A stretch of 64,000 nucleotides of DNA from NCBI GenBank assembly GCA_017307355.1, contig JAFKFG010000011.1, positions 1 through 64,000 of the forward strand. The letters are read 5' to 3'. Shown here piece by piece: positions 43,073 through 52,442 of the stretch. A model generated the notes under the pieces. That model made no database searches. It was not told the origin of the DNA and saw only the letters and a program-made list of their open reading frames with translations. Made by a program: the position numbers and the translations under genes. The stretch comes from Alphaproteobacteria bacterium (GTDB lineage: Bacteria; Pseudomonadota; Alphaproteobacteria; Micropepsales; Micropepsaceae). Within the stretch, counting starts at the first letter, position 1. Each line of letters begins with the position of its first letter.

Positions 43073-45277
43073 GTGACGCAATCGCCGGACGCCCGGGGCT
43101 TGTTCGCGCAAGCGTTGAGGCTTCATCAGGCGGGGCGCCTGGACGATGCCGTCGCGCATTACCGCCGGGCGATCGCGCTCGAGCCGGAACTGGCAGCGGC
43201 GCACAGCAATCTCGGCACTGCGCTCTGCGAGCTTGGTCTGCTGGAAGAGGCCGAGGCCAGCTACCGCAAGGCGCTGGCACTCCAGCCGGGTCAGGCGCAG
43301 GCGCATAACAATCTCGGCACCGTGCTGTTCGAGCGCGGAGCGCTGGACGAGGCCGTGTCCTGCTATCGCGACGCGCTGGCCCTGCAGCCGGATTATGCCG
43401 AGGCACTGAACAATCTGGGCGCGGCGCTGTTTCATCGGGGTGATCTCGAGAACGCCGTGGCGAGCGCGCGCCAGGCGCTTGCCCTGGTGCCGGATTATGC
43501 CCAGGCCCTGGGCAATCTCGGCCGGATGTTGAGCGTGCAAGGGCGGTTCGCGGAGGCCGGCACTGCCTATCGACGCCTGACCGTCGTCAAGCCGCAGGAC
43601 AGCGAGGGCCTGAACGGCCTGGCGGAAATGCTGGCGATCCAGGGCGATGCCGGGGCGGCATTGGAAACAATCCTCCAGTCCCTGCGCATCCGTGACACCA
43701 GCGAGGCCAGACGGATTTTCGCGGAAATCGCCGGGCCGCTGCGCTGGGCAGGCGACAATGCCCCACTGCGTGACGCCATGCTGCGCGCCATCACCGAAAC
43801 GTGGGTCCGGCCGAGCGAGCTTTCTCGCAGCGCCGCCAGCCTCGTCAAGCAAGGGGCAGGGACGGGCGCTTCAATCGCCCGGGCGGCAACGGCATGGCCG
43901 CGGCGCCTGACGGCGGCGGAATTGTTCGGGCCGGAAGGTTCCGCGGCGTTGGCGCGTGACGTATTGTTCCGCGCGTTGCTGGGTTCGGGACAAAATGCCG
44001 ATCTCGATATCGAGCGTTTTCTCACCATGGCGCGGCGCGTGCTGCTGGAAGCGGTGAGGGGCGGCGGCATGGAGGATGCCGGCATGGAATTCCATGCCGC
44101 GCTGGCGCGCCAATGCTTCATCAACGAATATGTGTTCTTCCGCGCTGAAGATGAAGCGAGCCGGGCCGCCGATCTGCGCGACGCCTTGAGTGCTGCCCTG
44201 GGGCGTGGGGAGCAAGTCTCCGTCCCACACATACTGGCGGTGGCCTCCTATTTTCCGCTTCTTTCCATTCCCGGTGCGGACAAATTATTCGATTTTTCAT
44301 GGCCGGAGCCGATCGCCGCCATTCTGGCGCAGCAACTGCGCGAGCCGCAGGAAGAGGCGTGTCTGCGCGCGGCCATGCCGAAGTTGACGGGGATCGAGAA
44401 TGCGATCTCGCAGCTGAACCGGCAACAATATGAAGCAAATCCCTATCCTCGCTGGGTACGCATTCCGCGACAGGAGCAGGTGGTCACGATCAACGAATAT
44501 TTGCGCAAGAGATTTCCGCTGGCCGACGTTCGGCACGCGGGTGCGGTGGACGTCGCGGACATTCTCAGCGTCGGTTGCGGCACCGGTCAGCTGGCTCTCG
44601 AGATCGCGCAAGGCATCCGGTCGCGCACTCTGGCAGTGGACCTCAGCCTTGCCAGTCTTGGTTATGCCAAACGCAAAGCGCTCGAACGGGGATTGAGTGC
44701 CATCGAATTCGCGCAAGCGGATTTGCTGGAGCTGGGTGATATCGGCCGCACCTTCGACGTGGTGGAATGTTCCGGCGTGCTGCACCATCTGGCCGACCCC
44801 TATGCCGGTTGGCGCGCGATGTTGCCGCTGTCGCGGTCGGGCGGTTTCATGATGGTCGGCCTTTACAGCGAAGCGGCCCGAAAAAGTATCGTGCGGGCCC
44901 AGGAATTTGCCGCGCGCGCTGGATACGGCATATCCGCCGACGGCATCCGGCGGTGCCGCCAGGATTTGCTGAACGCGGACGCGCGCGAGGATTTTGACAT
45001 CGCGGCTTCCGACGATTTCTTCGGCATCAGCAGTTGCCGCGACCTTCTTTTTCATGTCGGGGAAGCGCGGACGCGCCTTCCGGCCATCCAAGCGTTTTTG
45101 CGGGAAAATGATCTGACATTTCTGGGGTTTGAGACGGATTTCGCGACCCGGCAGGCGTACCGGCAACGCTTTCCCGGCGATCCCGCCGCCACCGATCTTC
45201 ACAACTGGCATCTGTTTGAAGGCGAAAGTCCGGCTATCTTCTCCGGCATGTACAGATTCTGGGTCCAGAAGGGATAA
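43073..45277 (+). CDS. TPR protein fused to SAM-dependent methyltransferase
   Basis: The 734-residue protein has about five TPR units in residues 1-190, for example DAVAHYRRAIALEPELAAAH, then a spacer, and then a class I methyltransferase. The SAM loop is ILSVGCGTGQLALEIA near residue 500, followed by the LAVDLSLASLGYAKRKA and VVECSGVLHHL motifs. Such TPR-methyltransferases are frequent beside TonB-dependent receptors in this group of bacteria; their target is unknown. It starts with GTG 43073. The asparaginase gene begins 4 bases after its stop, so the two are probably cotranscribed. Confidence 0.85.
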   Translation: MTQSPDARGLFAQALRLHQAGRLDDAVAHYRRAIALEPELAAAHSNLGTALCELGLLEEAEASYRKALALQPGQAQAHNNLGTVLFERGALDEAVSCYRDALALQPDYAEALNNLGAALFHRGDLENAVASARQALALVPDYAQALGNLGRMLSVQGRFAEAGTAYRRLTVVKPQDSEGLNGLAEMLAIQGDAGAALETILQSLRIRDTSEARRIFAEIAGPLRWAGDNAPLRDAMLRAITETWVRPSELSRSAASLVKQGAGTGASIARAATAWPRRLTAAELFGPEGSAALARDVLFRALLGSGQNADLDIERFLTMARRVLLEAVRGGGMEDAGMEFHAALARQCFINEYVFFRAEDEASRAADLRDALSAALGRGEQVSVPHILAVASYFPLLSIPGADKLFDFSWPEPIAAILAQQLREPQEEACLRAAMPKLTGIENAISQLNRQQYEANPYPRWVRIPRQEQVVTINEYLRKRFPLADVRHAGAVDVADILSVGCGTGQLALEIAQGIRSRTLAVDLSLASLGYAKRKALERGLSAIEFAQADLLELGDIGRTFDVVECSGVLHHLADPYAGWRAMLPLSRSGGFMMVGLYSEAARKSIVRAQEFAARAGYGISADGIRRCRQDLLNADAREDFDIAASDDFFGISSCRDLLFHVGEARTRLPAIQAFLRENDLTFLGFETDFATRQAYRQRFPGDPAATDLHNWHLFEGESPAIFSGMYRFWVQKG

Positions 45278-45281
45278 TCGG

Positions 45282-46232
45282 ATGCGGATCGCGCTTCTCA
45301 CCACCGGCGGCACCATCGCCATGCGGGCGTCGGACAAGGGCGGCAATCTCGGCGCGCCGCCGCCTTTTGTGGAAATGCTGGCGCGGGTTCTTCCCGAGGC
45401 CCGGATAACCCTGATCCCGGTGCTGTCGCGGCCCAGCGCCGGCTTTTCCATCGCCGATATCGCCGCAATCGCCAAAGCGGCGGAGGATGCCGCCGCCAGC
45501 CATGACGGGGTGGTGATCACCCATGGCACCGACGTGCTGGAGGAGACCGCTTTCGCCCTGGAGCTTCTGACCCGCACCGACACGCCGATCGTCGTGACCG
45601 GCGCGATGCGGCTGGCCAACCAGCCTTCGGCCGATGGCGATGCCAATCTCATCGCGGCCTGCCGGGTGGCCGGCAGTGCGGCTGCCCGCGGCAAGGGTGT
45701 GCTGGTGGTGTTCGATGATGAAATTCATTGGGCGCCGCTGGCCAGAAAGCGCCATGCCTTTCGCACCCATGCTTTTTCGTCGGAGCCATTCGGGCCCCTT
45801 GGCTGGGTCGTGGAGGGCCGCGTGCGCTTCATGCTTCGTCCGGAACAGCGATTGCCGCGTCTTTCCTGGGGTGGCCGCGAGACGGTCGTGCCGATCCTGG
45901 AAGCCGGTCCGGGGCTCGAGCCTCAATTGGTGAAGAATTTTCCCAAATGCGACGCCCTGGTGCTGGCGCTACCCGGCGCAGGCCATGTCGCCGATACCGT
46001 GCCGGCCATCCTGGAAGCCATGCCGATGCCGGTGATTTTCGCCAGCCGGACGGGCGCGGGGGAAACGCTCACGCACTCTTATGGCTATGCCGGCGGCGAG
46101 ATGGACCTTATCGCACGCGGATTGATTCCGGCAGGCCCGCTGGACGCGCGGCATGCGCGCATCGCGCTGGCCATTTTGTTGTCGAACGGAGCGGCCAAAA
46201 AGGACATCGCCGCTTTCTTCGGCGATCTCTAG
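45282..46232 (+). CDS. L-asparaginase-family amidohydrolase
   Basis: The 316-residue protein has the asparaginase signatures: TTGGTIA at residues 7-13 with the nucleophilic threonine, and GVVITHGTDVLEETAFALELL at about residues 74-94, which contains the second threonine and aspartate. VVTGAMRLANQPSADGDANL matches the third block. No signal peptide is seen, so it is probably cytosolic. It lies 4 bases after the methyltransferase gene; ATG 45282 fits the family start. Confidence 0.9.
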   Translation: MRIALLTTGGTIAMRASDKGGNLGAPPPFVEMLARVLPEARITLIPVLSRPSAGFSIADIAAIAKAAEDAAASHDGVVITHGTDVLEETAFALELLTRTDTPIVVTGAMRLANQPSADGDANLIAACRVAGSAAARGKGVLVVFDDEIHWAPLARKRHAFRTHAFSSEPFGPLGWVVEGRVRFMLRPEQRLPRLSWGGRETVVPILEAGPGLEPQLVKNFPKCDALVLALPGAGHVADTVPAILEAMPMPVIFASRTGAGETLTHSYGYAGGEMDLIARGLIPAGPLDARHARIALAILLSNGAAKKDIAAFFGDL

Positions 46233-46247
46233 GCGCAGCGGGGACGG

Positions 46248-46445
46248 CTATTTCGCGGTTCGGCGCCAGCTGGCCGCAAGCATGGCCACACCGAAAACCA
46301 GAAGGACGCATCCCCAATCGAGATTGATATTGATGCCCAGCGACCGGGCGTAGATCGCGGGATCGCTGATCGCGCCATAGACGATCAACACAAGGCCGAG
46401 GGCGGTGAACAACGCTCCGATCGGCAGACGCAGATCCAGTCCCAT
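46248..46445 (-). CDS. Small two-helix membrane protein linked to SSS symporter
   Basis: The 65-residue protein has two hydrophobic segments (about residues 9-26 and 43-59) with the linker SDPAIYARSLGININLDWG. The same pattern appears in small proteins encoded directly next to sodium:solute symporters in related bacteria, so it may be an accessory subunit, but no function is proven. It starts four bases after the symporter stop, which indicates cotranscription. Confidence 0.7.
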   Translation of the reverse strand: MGLDLRLPIGALFTALGLVLIVYGAISDPAIYARSLGININLDWGCVLLVFGVAMLAASWRRTAK

Positions 46446-46448
46446 GAG

Positions 46449-48146
46449 TCACCAGAAGATGAGGTTGAGTGCGAAGGCGGCGCCCAGAACCAGCGGCGCC
46501 AGCAAAGTGGGATTGAGATACCAATGGGCCGGTTTCTCATATCCCTTCTCCGTCAGGGAATAGACGAGGCCCTTGAGTTGATCGTCCGGGCGGGGGGCGG
46601 TGATCAGGCTGACCGTCACGGTCACGAGAAAGCAGGCCGTCCAGGCCATAATGGCGGTGGAAAAATTCTGGGCCATTTCACTGGGATACGTGTGAACGAT
46701 GAAGAGCCAACCGCCCTTGATCCCCGGAATGGCGTGCTGGGGAATGGTCAGGCCGTGATGCAGCGCGGCGCCGATCGTGCCTAGTAAAAGCCCGGCAAAG
46801 GCCGCATGTCCGGTGGTGCGTTTCCAGAACATTCCCAGCAGGAAGGTGGCGAAAAGCGGCGCGTTGACGAACGCAAACACCAGCTGCAACAGATCCATGA
46901 TGTTGTTGAAGCGGGCGGCCAGATAGGCGGCGGCTATCGACAACAGCACGCCGGCGACGGTGGCGATCCGCCCGACATTCAAATAATGCGTGTCCGATGC
47001 ATTGGGCCGGATATGGGCCTGATAAAGGTCATAGGTCCAGACCGTGTTGAACGCGGTCACGTTTCCCGCCATGCCCGACATGAAGCTTGCCATCAGGGCC
47101 GTGATCCCCAGGCCGAGAAGGCCGGTGGGAAGATAGCGCGCCAGCATCAGGGGCATGGCGAGATCGTAATTCAGGGATCCATCCGGCTTGAGCGGGAAGG
47201 TCAGCCCGCCGGCGCGATGCGTCAGCCCGATGGCGATCATGCCGGGAAGGATCACGAGTGCGGGAAATAGCAGCTTGGGGATGGCCGCGATGATGGGCGC
47301 TTGGCGGGCCGCCGAAAGCGAGTCGGCGGCCATGGCCCGCTGCACCAGCAGAAAATCCGTGCACCAATAGCCGAAGGACAGCACGAAGCCCAATCCCATG
47401 CTGATGCCGAACCATCCCACGCCCAGGGGATTGGTGTCGGCGCTTCCCGTATGGCGCCATACGGTGGTGAGCGCATCGGCCGGATAGCCCCGCTGCAGCG
47501 ATATGTCTGCAAGGCTGGCCATCAGCCCCGACCAGCCGCCGATATCAACCAGTCCCAGAATGACGAGCGGGGCGAAGCCGAACACGATCAGAAAGAACTG
47601 CAGGACCTCATTATAGATTCCCGAGGTCAGGCCGCCCATGAAGACATAGATGAGGACGATGCCCGCCCACAGCCAGATGCTGAGATCGAAGGGCCATCCC
47701 AGAAGCAGATTGAGCAGAAGGCCCATCGCATACATGGAGATACCCGACGATATCACGGTCATGAAAGCGAAAGTGGTGGCATTCAGCAGGCGGGTCTTTT
47801 CGTCGAAGCGGAGCTTGAGATATTCCGGCACCGACCGCGCCCGTGAGCCGTAATAAAGCGGCATCATGAAAAGGCCCAGAAAGACCATCGCCGGGATCGC
47901 CCCGACCCAATAGAAATGGCTGGTCGCCAGGCCGTATTTCGCACCCGATGCGGCCATGCCCACCACTTCCTGGGCGCCCATATTGGCCGACATGAAGGCG
48001 AGGCCCGCCACCCAGGCGGGAATGGAACGGCCGGACAGGAAGAAGTCTTCGCTGGTCCGGGTGCGCCGGCGCAATGCCACGCCGATCGCGATCACCACGA
48101 GCAGATAAAGCCCGATGATCAGGCCGTCCACAATCGTCAGCGTCAT
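46449..48146 (-). CDS. Sodium:solute symporter (SSS family)
   Basis: This 565-residue inner-membrane symporter has about 13-14 membrane helices. The family features are TSEDFFLSGRSIPAWVAGLAF near the start, MGGLTSGIYNEVLQFFLIVFG (close to the SSS signature), and FGYWCTDFLLVQRAMAA with its conserved CTDFLLVQR tract. That last tract is shared with sugar carriers such as SglT-like proteins. With the galactonate operon divergent to it, uptake of galactose or a related sugar is a plausible job. It lies divergent to the GntR gene, with the palindrome at 48168 between them. Confidence 0.9.
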   Translation of the reverse strand: MTLTIVDGLIIGLYLLVVIAIGVALRRRTRTSEDFFLSGRSIPAWVAGLAFMSANMGAQEVVGMAASGAKYGLATSHFYWVGAIPAMVFLGLFMMPLYYGSRARSVPEYLKLRFDEKTRLLNATTFAFMTVISSGISMYAMGLLLNLLLGWPFDLSIWLWAGIVLIYVFMGGLTSGIYNEVLQFFLIVFGFAPLVILGLVDIGGWSGLMASLADISLQRGYPADALTTVWRHTGSADTNPLGVGWFGISMGLGFVLSFGYWCTDFLLVQRAMAADSLSAARQAPIIAAIPKLLFPALVILPGMIAIGLTHRAGGLTFPLKPDGSLNYDLAMPLMLARYLPTGLLGLGITALMASFMSGMAGNVTAFNTVWTYDLYQAHIRPNASDTHYLNVGRIATVAGVLLSIAAAYLAARFNNIMDLLQLVFAFVNAPLFATFLLGMFWKRTTGHAAFAGLLLGTIGAALHHGLTIPQHAIPGIKGGWLFIVHTYPSEMAQNFSTAIMAWTACFLVTVTVSLITAPRPDDQLKGLVYSLTEKGYEKPAHWYLNPTLLAPLVLGAAFALNLIFW

Positions 48147-48167
48147 TGCGCGTCCCCGCCCGCCGGA

Positions 48168-48184
48168 CTATCATCGTATGATAG
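48168..48184. promoter_or_regulatory. Operator palindrome for the GntR regulator
   Basis: CTATCATCGTATGATAG is a perfect 7-3-7 inverted repeat between the divergent symporter (48146) and GntR (48202) genes. Its ATCAT-CGT-ATGAT core is like sites of FadR-subgroup GntR regulators. It probably controls both promoters. Confidence 0.65.
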
Positions 48185-48201
48185 GATGTAAAAGTCTGTC
48201 A

Positions 48202-48984
48202 ATGAAACCACGCCTCAAATCCACATCCCGACCAGTGAAAGCGGCGTCGCCGGAGATTCGCGGGCGCAGCCTTCTTTGGTCCGTGGTCGAGGAAATCGGT
48301 CTGCGCATCCTCAATGGCACTTACGCGCCGTCTCAATCATTGCCCATCGAACCCGAGTTGATGGCGGAGCTGCGCATCAGCCGGACGGTGTTGCGCGAAG
48401 CGATCAAGATATTGGGAGCCAAAGGCTTGATCGTGTCGCGGCCCAAGAGCGGCACACAGGTCCGGCCTTCGCGCTACTGGAATCTGCTGGATCCGGTCGT
48501 TCTGGATCTTTACTGCCGCGTTTTCGACTATTCGGAATTTGCGCAGAATTTCCAGAAGCTGCGCGTCATCATCGAGCCGGAAGCCGCGGCGATGGCGGCC
48601 GGCCAGCGCAACGAGCGCCATCTGCGCGAGTTGGAAGAGGCGTTCGCGGCCATGAAAGCGGCCAAGGATATCGCGGATTGGACCAGCGCGGACCTCGCTT
48701 TCCATGAAGCGATCCTGGAGGCGACAGGAAATCCCTTCATGCAGCCCCTGGGCTCGCTGATCCATGCGGCCCTCAACACGCTATTGTTCCATTCGGCCGA
48801 GACGTCGGCCAATCCCTTCGATTCCCTGCGGGATCATGGATCGGTGCTGGACGCCATTCGCCGCCGCGATGCTGCGGCGGCGCGTCAGGCGATGGGGCGG
48901 TTGCTGGCCGGCACGGGCCTTTCCATATCCAAGGCGGTCAAAAGCGCGCGCCACCAATCGCGGCGTTCGGGAGGTCGCGCATGA
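48202..48984 (+). CDS. GntR-family regulator, FadR subgroup (galactonate-type)
   Basis: The 260-residue protein has a winged HTH (residues about 22-85: ISRTVLREAIKILGAKGLI, SRPKSGTQVRP) and a helical FCD effector domain with metal-ligand histidines (LAFHEAILEATGNPF, RDHGSVLDAIRRRD). The layout resembles DgoR/UxuR-type repressors of sugar acid catabolism. The start ATG 48202 is after the palindrome; ATG 48178 lies inside it. The stop overlaps dgoD (ATGA), so the regulator leads the galactonate operon. Confidence 0.9.
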   Translation: MKPRLKSTSRPVKAASPEIRGRSLLWSVVEEIGLRILNGTYAPSQSLPIEPELMAELRISRTVLREAIKILGAKGLIVSRPKSGTQVRPSRYWNLLDPVVLDLYCRVFDYSEFAQNFQKLRVIIEPEAAAMAAGQRNERHLRELEEAFAAMKAAKDIADWTSADLAFHEAILEATGNPFMQPLGSLIHAALNTLLFHSAETSANPFDSLRDHGSVLDAIRRRDAAAARQAMGRLLAGTGLSISKAVKSARHQSRRSGGRA

Positions 48985-50126
48985 CTGCCATAGCCAGGAT
49001 CGAGACGTTCCGCGTGCCGCCCCGCTGGCTTTTCGTGCGCATCGAGACGGATGACGGCGTTGTCGGTTGGGGTGAGGCCAGCCTGGAAGGGCATGCCGAA
49101 GCGGTCGAAGGCGCTTTCGAGTCGCTCCGGGACCGGTTCCTGGGCGCGGATGCTGGGCAAATCGAAGACATTTGGCAGCTGGCCTACCGGCTCGGCTTCT
49201 ATCGCGGGGGCCCGGTGCTGATGTCGGCGCTTTCCGGATTGGATCAGGCGCTTTGGGACATCAAGGGCAAGACGCTTGGTGTTCCCGTCTGGCAGCTTCT
49301 GGGAGGACGGGTACGCGACAAGGTCCAGGCTTACGCCTGGATCGGCGGCGACTCGCCCAGCGAAGTGGTCGAGCAGGCCGAGCAGCGGCGCGCGCAAGGA
49401 TTCCGTGCCGTGAAAATGAATGCGACGGCGCAGATGGGCCGGCTCGACAGCCCGCGTTTGCTGGATGGGGCGGTGGAGCGGGTGAGCCGCGTTCAAGCGC
49501 TTGGCCTCGATGTGGCCATCGATTTTCATGGCCGGGTCCACAAACCCATGGCCCGCCAGCTGGCTTTGCTGCTGGAACCGCTGCGTCCGCTTTTCATCGA
49601 GGAACCGCTTTTGTCGGAGCAACCGGAAGCGATCCGGCAAATTGCCGCCCAGACGTCCATCCCGATTGCCCTGGGCGAACGCCTGTACAGCCGGTGGGAT
49701 TTCAAGCCGTTTCTGGAAGGCGCCATCATCGATGTCGCCCAGCCGGACCTTGCGCATGCGGGCGGCATCTCCGAATGCCGGCGGATCGCCGCCTTCGCGG
49801 AAACCTATGATGTCGCGATCGCGCCGCATTGTCCTTTGGGACCCATCGCGCTGGCCGCTTGCGTGCAACTCGCGCTGGCCACGCCCAACTTCGTGATCCA
49901 GGAAATGTCCCTGGGCATTCATTACAACACCAGGGAGCACGACCTTCTTACCTATCTTCAAGATCCAGTGCCGTTCGATCTCGAAGGCGGGATGATCAAG
50001 ACGCTCGCGGCCCCCGGACTGGGGATCGCCATCGATGAAGCGCGCGTCCGGCACGCCGCGACAAACCCGCATCGCTGGCGCAATCCGGCATGGCGGGGCG
50101 ATGATGGGAGTCTGCGCGAATGGTAG
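48981..50126 (+). CDS. dgoD: D-galactonate dehydratase
   Basis: It dehydrates D-galactonate to 2-dehydro-3-deoxygalactonate. The 381-residue enolase-superfamily protein has metal-ligand regions VAIDFHGRVHKP, FIEEPLLSEQ and IALGERLYSRWDF, a catalytic histidine in APHCPLGPIALAA, and QEMSLGIHYN near the end, which is diagnostic for DgoD. The start overlaps the GntR stop by ATGA and the stop overlaps the SDR start. It carries out the third step of a galactose route in this operon. Confidence 0.95.
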   Translation: MTAIARIETFRVPPRWLFVRIETDDGVVGWGEASLEGHAEAVEGAFESLRDRFLGADAGQIEDIWQLAYRLGFYRGGPVLMSALSGLDQALWDIKGKTLGVPVWQLLGGRVRDKVQAYAWIGGDSPSEVVEQAEQRRAQGFRAVKMNATAQMGRLDSPRLLDGAVERVSRVQALGLDVAIDFHGRVHKPMARQLALLLEPLRPLFIEEPLLSEQPEAIRQIAAQTSIPIALGERLYSRWDFKPFLEGAIIDVAQPDLAHAGGISECRRIAAFAETYDVAIAPHCPLGPIALAACVQLALATPNFVIQEMSLGIHYNTREHDLLTYLQDPVPFDLEGGMIKTLAAPGLGIAIDEARVRHAATNPHRWRNPAWRGDDGSLREW

Positions 50127-50887
50127 ACGCCGAAATCAGGCAGGACCGCTTCCGGGACAAGGTGGTGGTCGTGACGGGCGCGGCCGGCGGCATCGGCGCG
50201 GCCACGGCACGGCGCTTTGCCGCCGAAGGCGCGACGCTTGTCCTGGTGGATCTGCCCGCCGCCGCGGAGAAGCGGGACGCGGTCATGCGGGCCTGCACAA
50301 CGGATGGCGCCGTCGGCGTTCTGGGCCTGGATTGCGACGTCTCGCGGGACGACGATGTCGCCGCCGCGATGAAGGCCGCAATGGCGCGCTTCGGCCATGT
50401 CGATGTGGTGGTCAATGTCGCCGGATATATGGCGTTCAAGCCGATTCAAGATTTCAGCGGCGACGAATGGCGCCGGCTGATGGATGTGAATTTCATGGGC
50501 GCGGTCTATTTCACCCAGGAAGCGCTCAGAATGATGCGGCCGGGCGGCGCCATCGTGAACGTCTCCAGTATTCATGCCTTCCAGACGACCGCGCGCGTGG
50601 CGCCCTATGCGGCGGCCAAGGCCGCGCTGACGTCCTTGACGCGCAGCACCGCCATCGAAGGAAAAGCGTTGGGAATCCGGGCCAATGCCGTGGCGCCGGG
50701 CGCGATCGATACCCCCATGTTCTGGACCAGCCCCAACATCGCCAGCGGGGAAGAGAAGGTGCCGGACAATATGCTGGGACAGCCGGAAAACATTGCGGCG
50801 GTGGTGGCGTTCCTGGCGTCCAGCGATGCGGCCTTCATGACCGGCTCGACCGTCACCGCCGATGGCGGCCGGTTGAGCGCTCTTTAG
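50120..50887 (+). CDS. Short-chain dehydrogenase, probable galactose dehydrogenase
   Basis: This 255-residue NAD(P)-dependent SDR has the TGAAGGIG cofactor loop, the NVAG motif, a catalytic serine in VNVSSIHAF, YAAAK as the Tyr-Lys pair, and PGAIDTPM. Family members in dgo operons oxidise D-galactose to galactono-lactone; this is the only dehydrogenase in the operon, so the assignment rests on context. The start ATG 50120 overlaps the dgoD stop. A different sugar such as fucose or arabinose would also be possible. Confidence 0.8.
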   Translation: MVDAEIRQDRFRDKVVVVTGAAGGIGAATARRFAAEGATLVLVDLPAAAEKRDAVMRACTTDGAVGVLGLDCDVSRDDDVAAAMKAAMARFGHVDVVVNVAGYMAFKPIQDFSGDEWRRLMDVNFMGAVYFTQEALRMMRPGGAIVNVSSIHAFQTTARVAPYAAAKAALTSLTRSTAIEGKALGIRANAVAPGAIDTPMFWTSPNIASGEEKVPDNMLGQPENIAAVVAFLASSDAAFMTGSTVTADGGRLSAL

Positions 50888-50895
50888 GTCGGGCA

Positions 50896-51813
50896 ATGAC
50901 GCTCGCGCAAACAGCGTTGATCGGGATCGATTGGGGGACCTCCAACAATCGCGCCTATCGGATCGACGGGCGCGGGAATGTGCTGGAGAGCCGAAGCGGA
51001 GAATTGGGTCTGTCGGCGGTAGGGGCGCGTAATTTCGATGCCGCGCTGGAGGGGCTCATCGCGGATTGGCGGACGGATGGGTTCCGCGACATTCCCGTTC
51101 TGATGTCCGGCATGATCGGCAGCCGCAACGGTTGGGTGGAAGCGGCTTATTGCGAATGTCCTTTTGGGGCCGAAGAGCTTTCCCGCACCATCATTCCGGT
51201 TCCGGGGCAAGCCGGGACGCATGTCGTCGGCGGCGGATCGGCGGTCGATGGCTTGCGCCATCGCGATGTCATGCGCGGGGAAGAGGTCCAGATTCTGGGA
51301 TTGGAAAATGCGGACGGTCTGGTGATCGCGCCCGGCACCCACAGCAAATGGGCCGTGCTGGAGAATGGGAAGATCCGGGAATTCCGCACTTACATGACGG
51401 GCGAGATGTTCGCGCTGCTGAAGGATCATTCGATCCTGGGCTGGCTGATGCCGGACAAGGCACAAAATATCCGGGACGAAAAAGCCTATCTTCAAGGGGT
51501 CGGCGATGCGGCGGCCGATCCGGATCTGCTGCACGGCCTGTTCAATGTCCGCACCCAAGGTCTGTTCCATCCGGAAGACGCCAAGGGGCTGGCGTCTTAT
51601 CTCTCCGGCCTTCTCATTGGCCATGAAATAGGCGGCGCCACCAAACGGTTTGCGTCCCAATCGATCATCATCATTGCGGGACCGCATCTGGCGGACCTTT
51701 ATCGTCTCGCTTTGACCAGCCTGGGCATGGCGGATGTCGGCATCGCCGATGCGGGGGCCGCGACGGCGCGGGGGCTGTGGCGGACATGGCAGGCGCGAAA
51801 GGGTTCGATGTGA
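50896..51813 (+). CDS. dgoK: 2-dehydro-3-deoxygalactonokinase
   Basis: It phosphorylates 2-dehydro-3-deoxygalactonate at C6. The 305-residue ASKHA-fold kinase shows IGIDWGTSNNRAYRID near the start, MSGMIGSRNGWVEAAY, and the RGEEVQILGL and APGTHSKWAVL tracts, all typical of DgoK. The ATG 50896 follows the SDR stop by eight bases. The 3' end overlaps the aldolase start (GTGA). Confidence 0.95.
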   Translation: MTLAQTALIGIDWGTSNNRAYRIDGRGNVLESRSGELGLSAVGARNFDAALEGLIADWRTDGFRDIPVLMSGMIGSRNGWVEAAYCECPFGAEELSRTIIPVPGQAGTHVVGGGSAVDGLRHRDVMRGEEVQILGLENADGLVIAPGTHSKWAVLENGKIREFRTYMTGEMFALLKDHSILGWLMPDKAQNIRDEKAYLQGVGDAAADPDLLHGLFNVRTQGLFHPEDAKGLASYLSGLLIGHEIGGATKRFASQSIIIIAGPHLADLYRLALTSLGMADVGIADAGAATARGLWRTWQARKGSM

Positions 51814-52442
51814 GCGGATCTCGCTGGAAGCATATGTTGTCGACGCGGCCGCTCATTGCGATCTTGCGGGGCCTGCGTCCGGCGGAGGCGGCGGAGATTG
51901 GCGAAGCCCTGGTCGCCGCCGGTCTTCTTTGCGCGGAAGTCCCGCTCAATTCGCCCGACGCGCCGGAAAGCATTGCCATCCTGAAGCGTGTGCACGGCCA
52001 TAAGCTGCTGGTGGGTGCCGGCACGGTTCTGTCCGTTCCCGAAGTGGCCATCGTTGCCGCCTGCGGGGCAGAGCTGGTGGTATCACCCAACACCAATCCG
52101 GCCGTCATTGCTGCGACCAAGGCGGCTGGCCTGCTGTCGGTTCCGGGTTTCGTCACGCCCAGCGAAGCATTCGCCGCGATCGATGCCGGGGCCGACGCCT
52201 TGAAAGCCTTTCCCACCGATATGGTTTCGCCGGCGGCGCTCCGCGCGCTGCGGGAGGTCTTGCCCGCCCATATGCCAGTGCTGCCCGTGGGCGGGGTCAC
52301 GATCGAGAAAATAGGAGAATACAGAAAGGCGGGAGCGGCCGGCTTCGGCATCGGATCGGCGATATACCGCCCGGGGCGCGATGCGGCCTCGGTATTGGAA
52401 AAGGCGCGAGACTTTGTGGAGGCTTTTCATGGCCTCGGTTGA
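51810..52442 (+). CDS. dgoA: 2-dehydro-3-deoxy-6-phosphogalactonate aldolase
   Basis: It splits KDPGal to pyruvate and glyceraldehyde 3-phosphate. The 210-residue class I aldolase has PLIAILRGL at the start, the catalytic glutamate in AEVPLNSP at about E43, and the Schiff-base lysine in LKAFPTD at about K132. GAGTV and VGGVT loops bind phosphate. GTG 51810 is chosen because it overlaps the dgoK stop; GTG 51777 and ATG 51786 are alternative starts further into dgoK. The stop lies inside the lactonase gene. Confidence 0.93.
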   Translation: MSGSRWKHMLSTRPLIAILRGLRPAEAAEIGEALVAAGLLCAEVPLNSPDAPESIAILKRVHGHKLLVGAGTVLSVPEVAIVAACGAELVVSPNTNPAVIAATKAAGLLSVPGFVTPSEAFAAIDAGADALKAFPTDMVSPAALRALREVLPAHMPVLPVGGVTIEKIGEYRKAGAAGFGIGSAIYRPGRDAASVLEKARDFVEAFHGLG

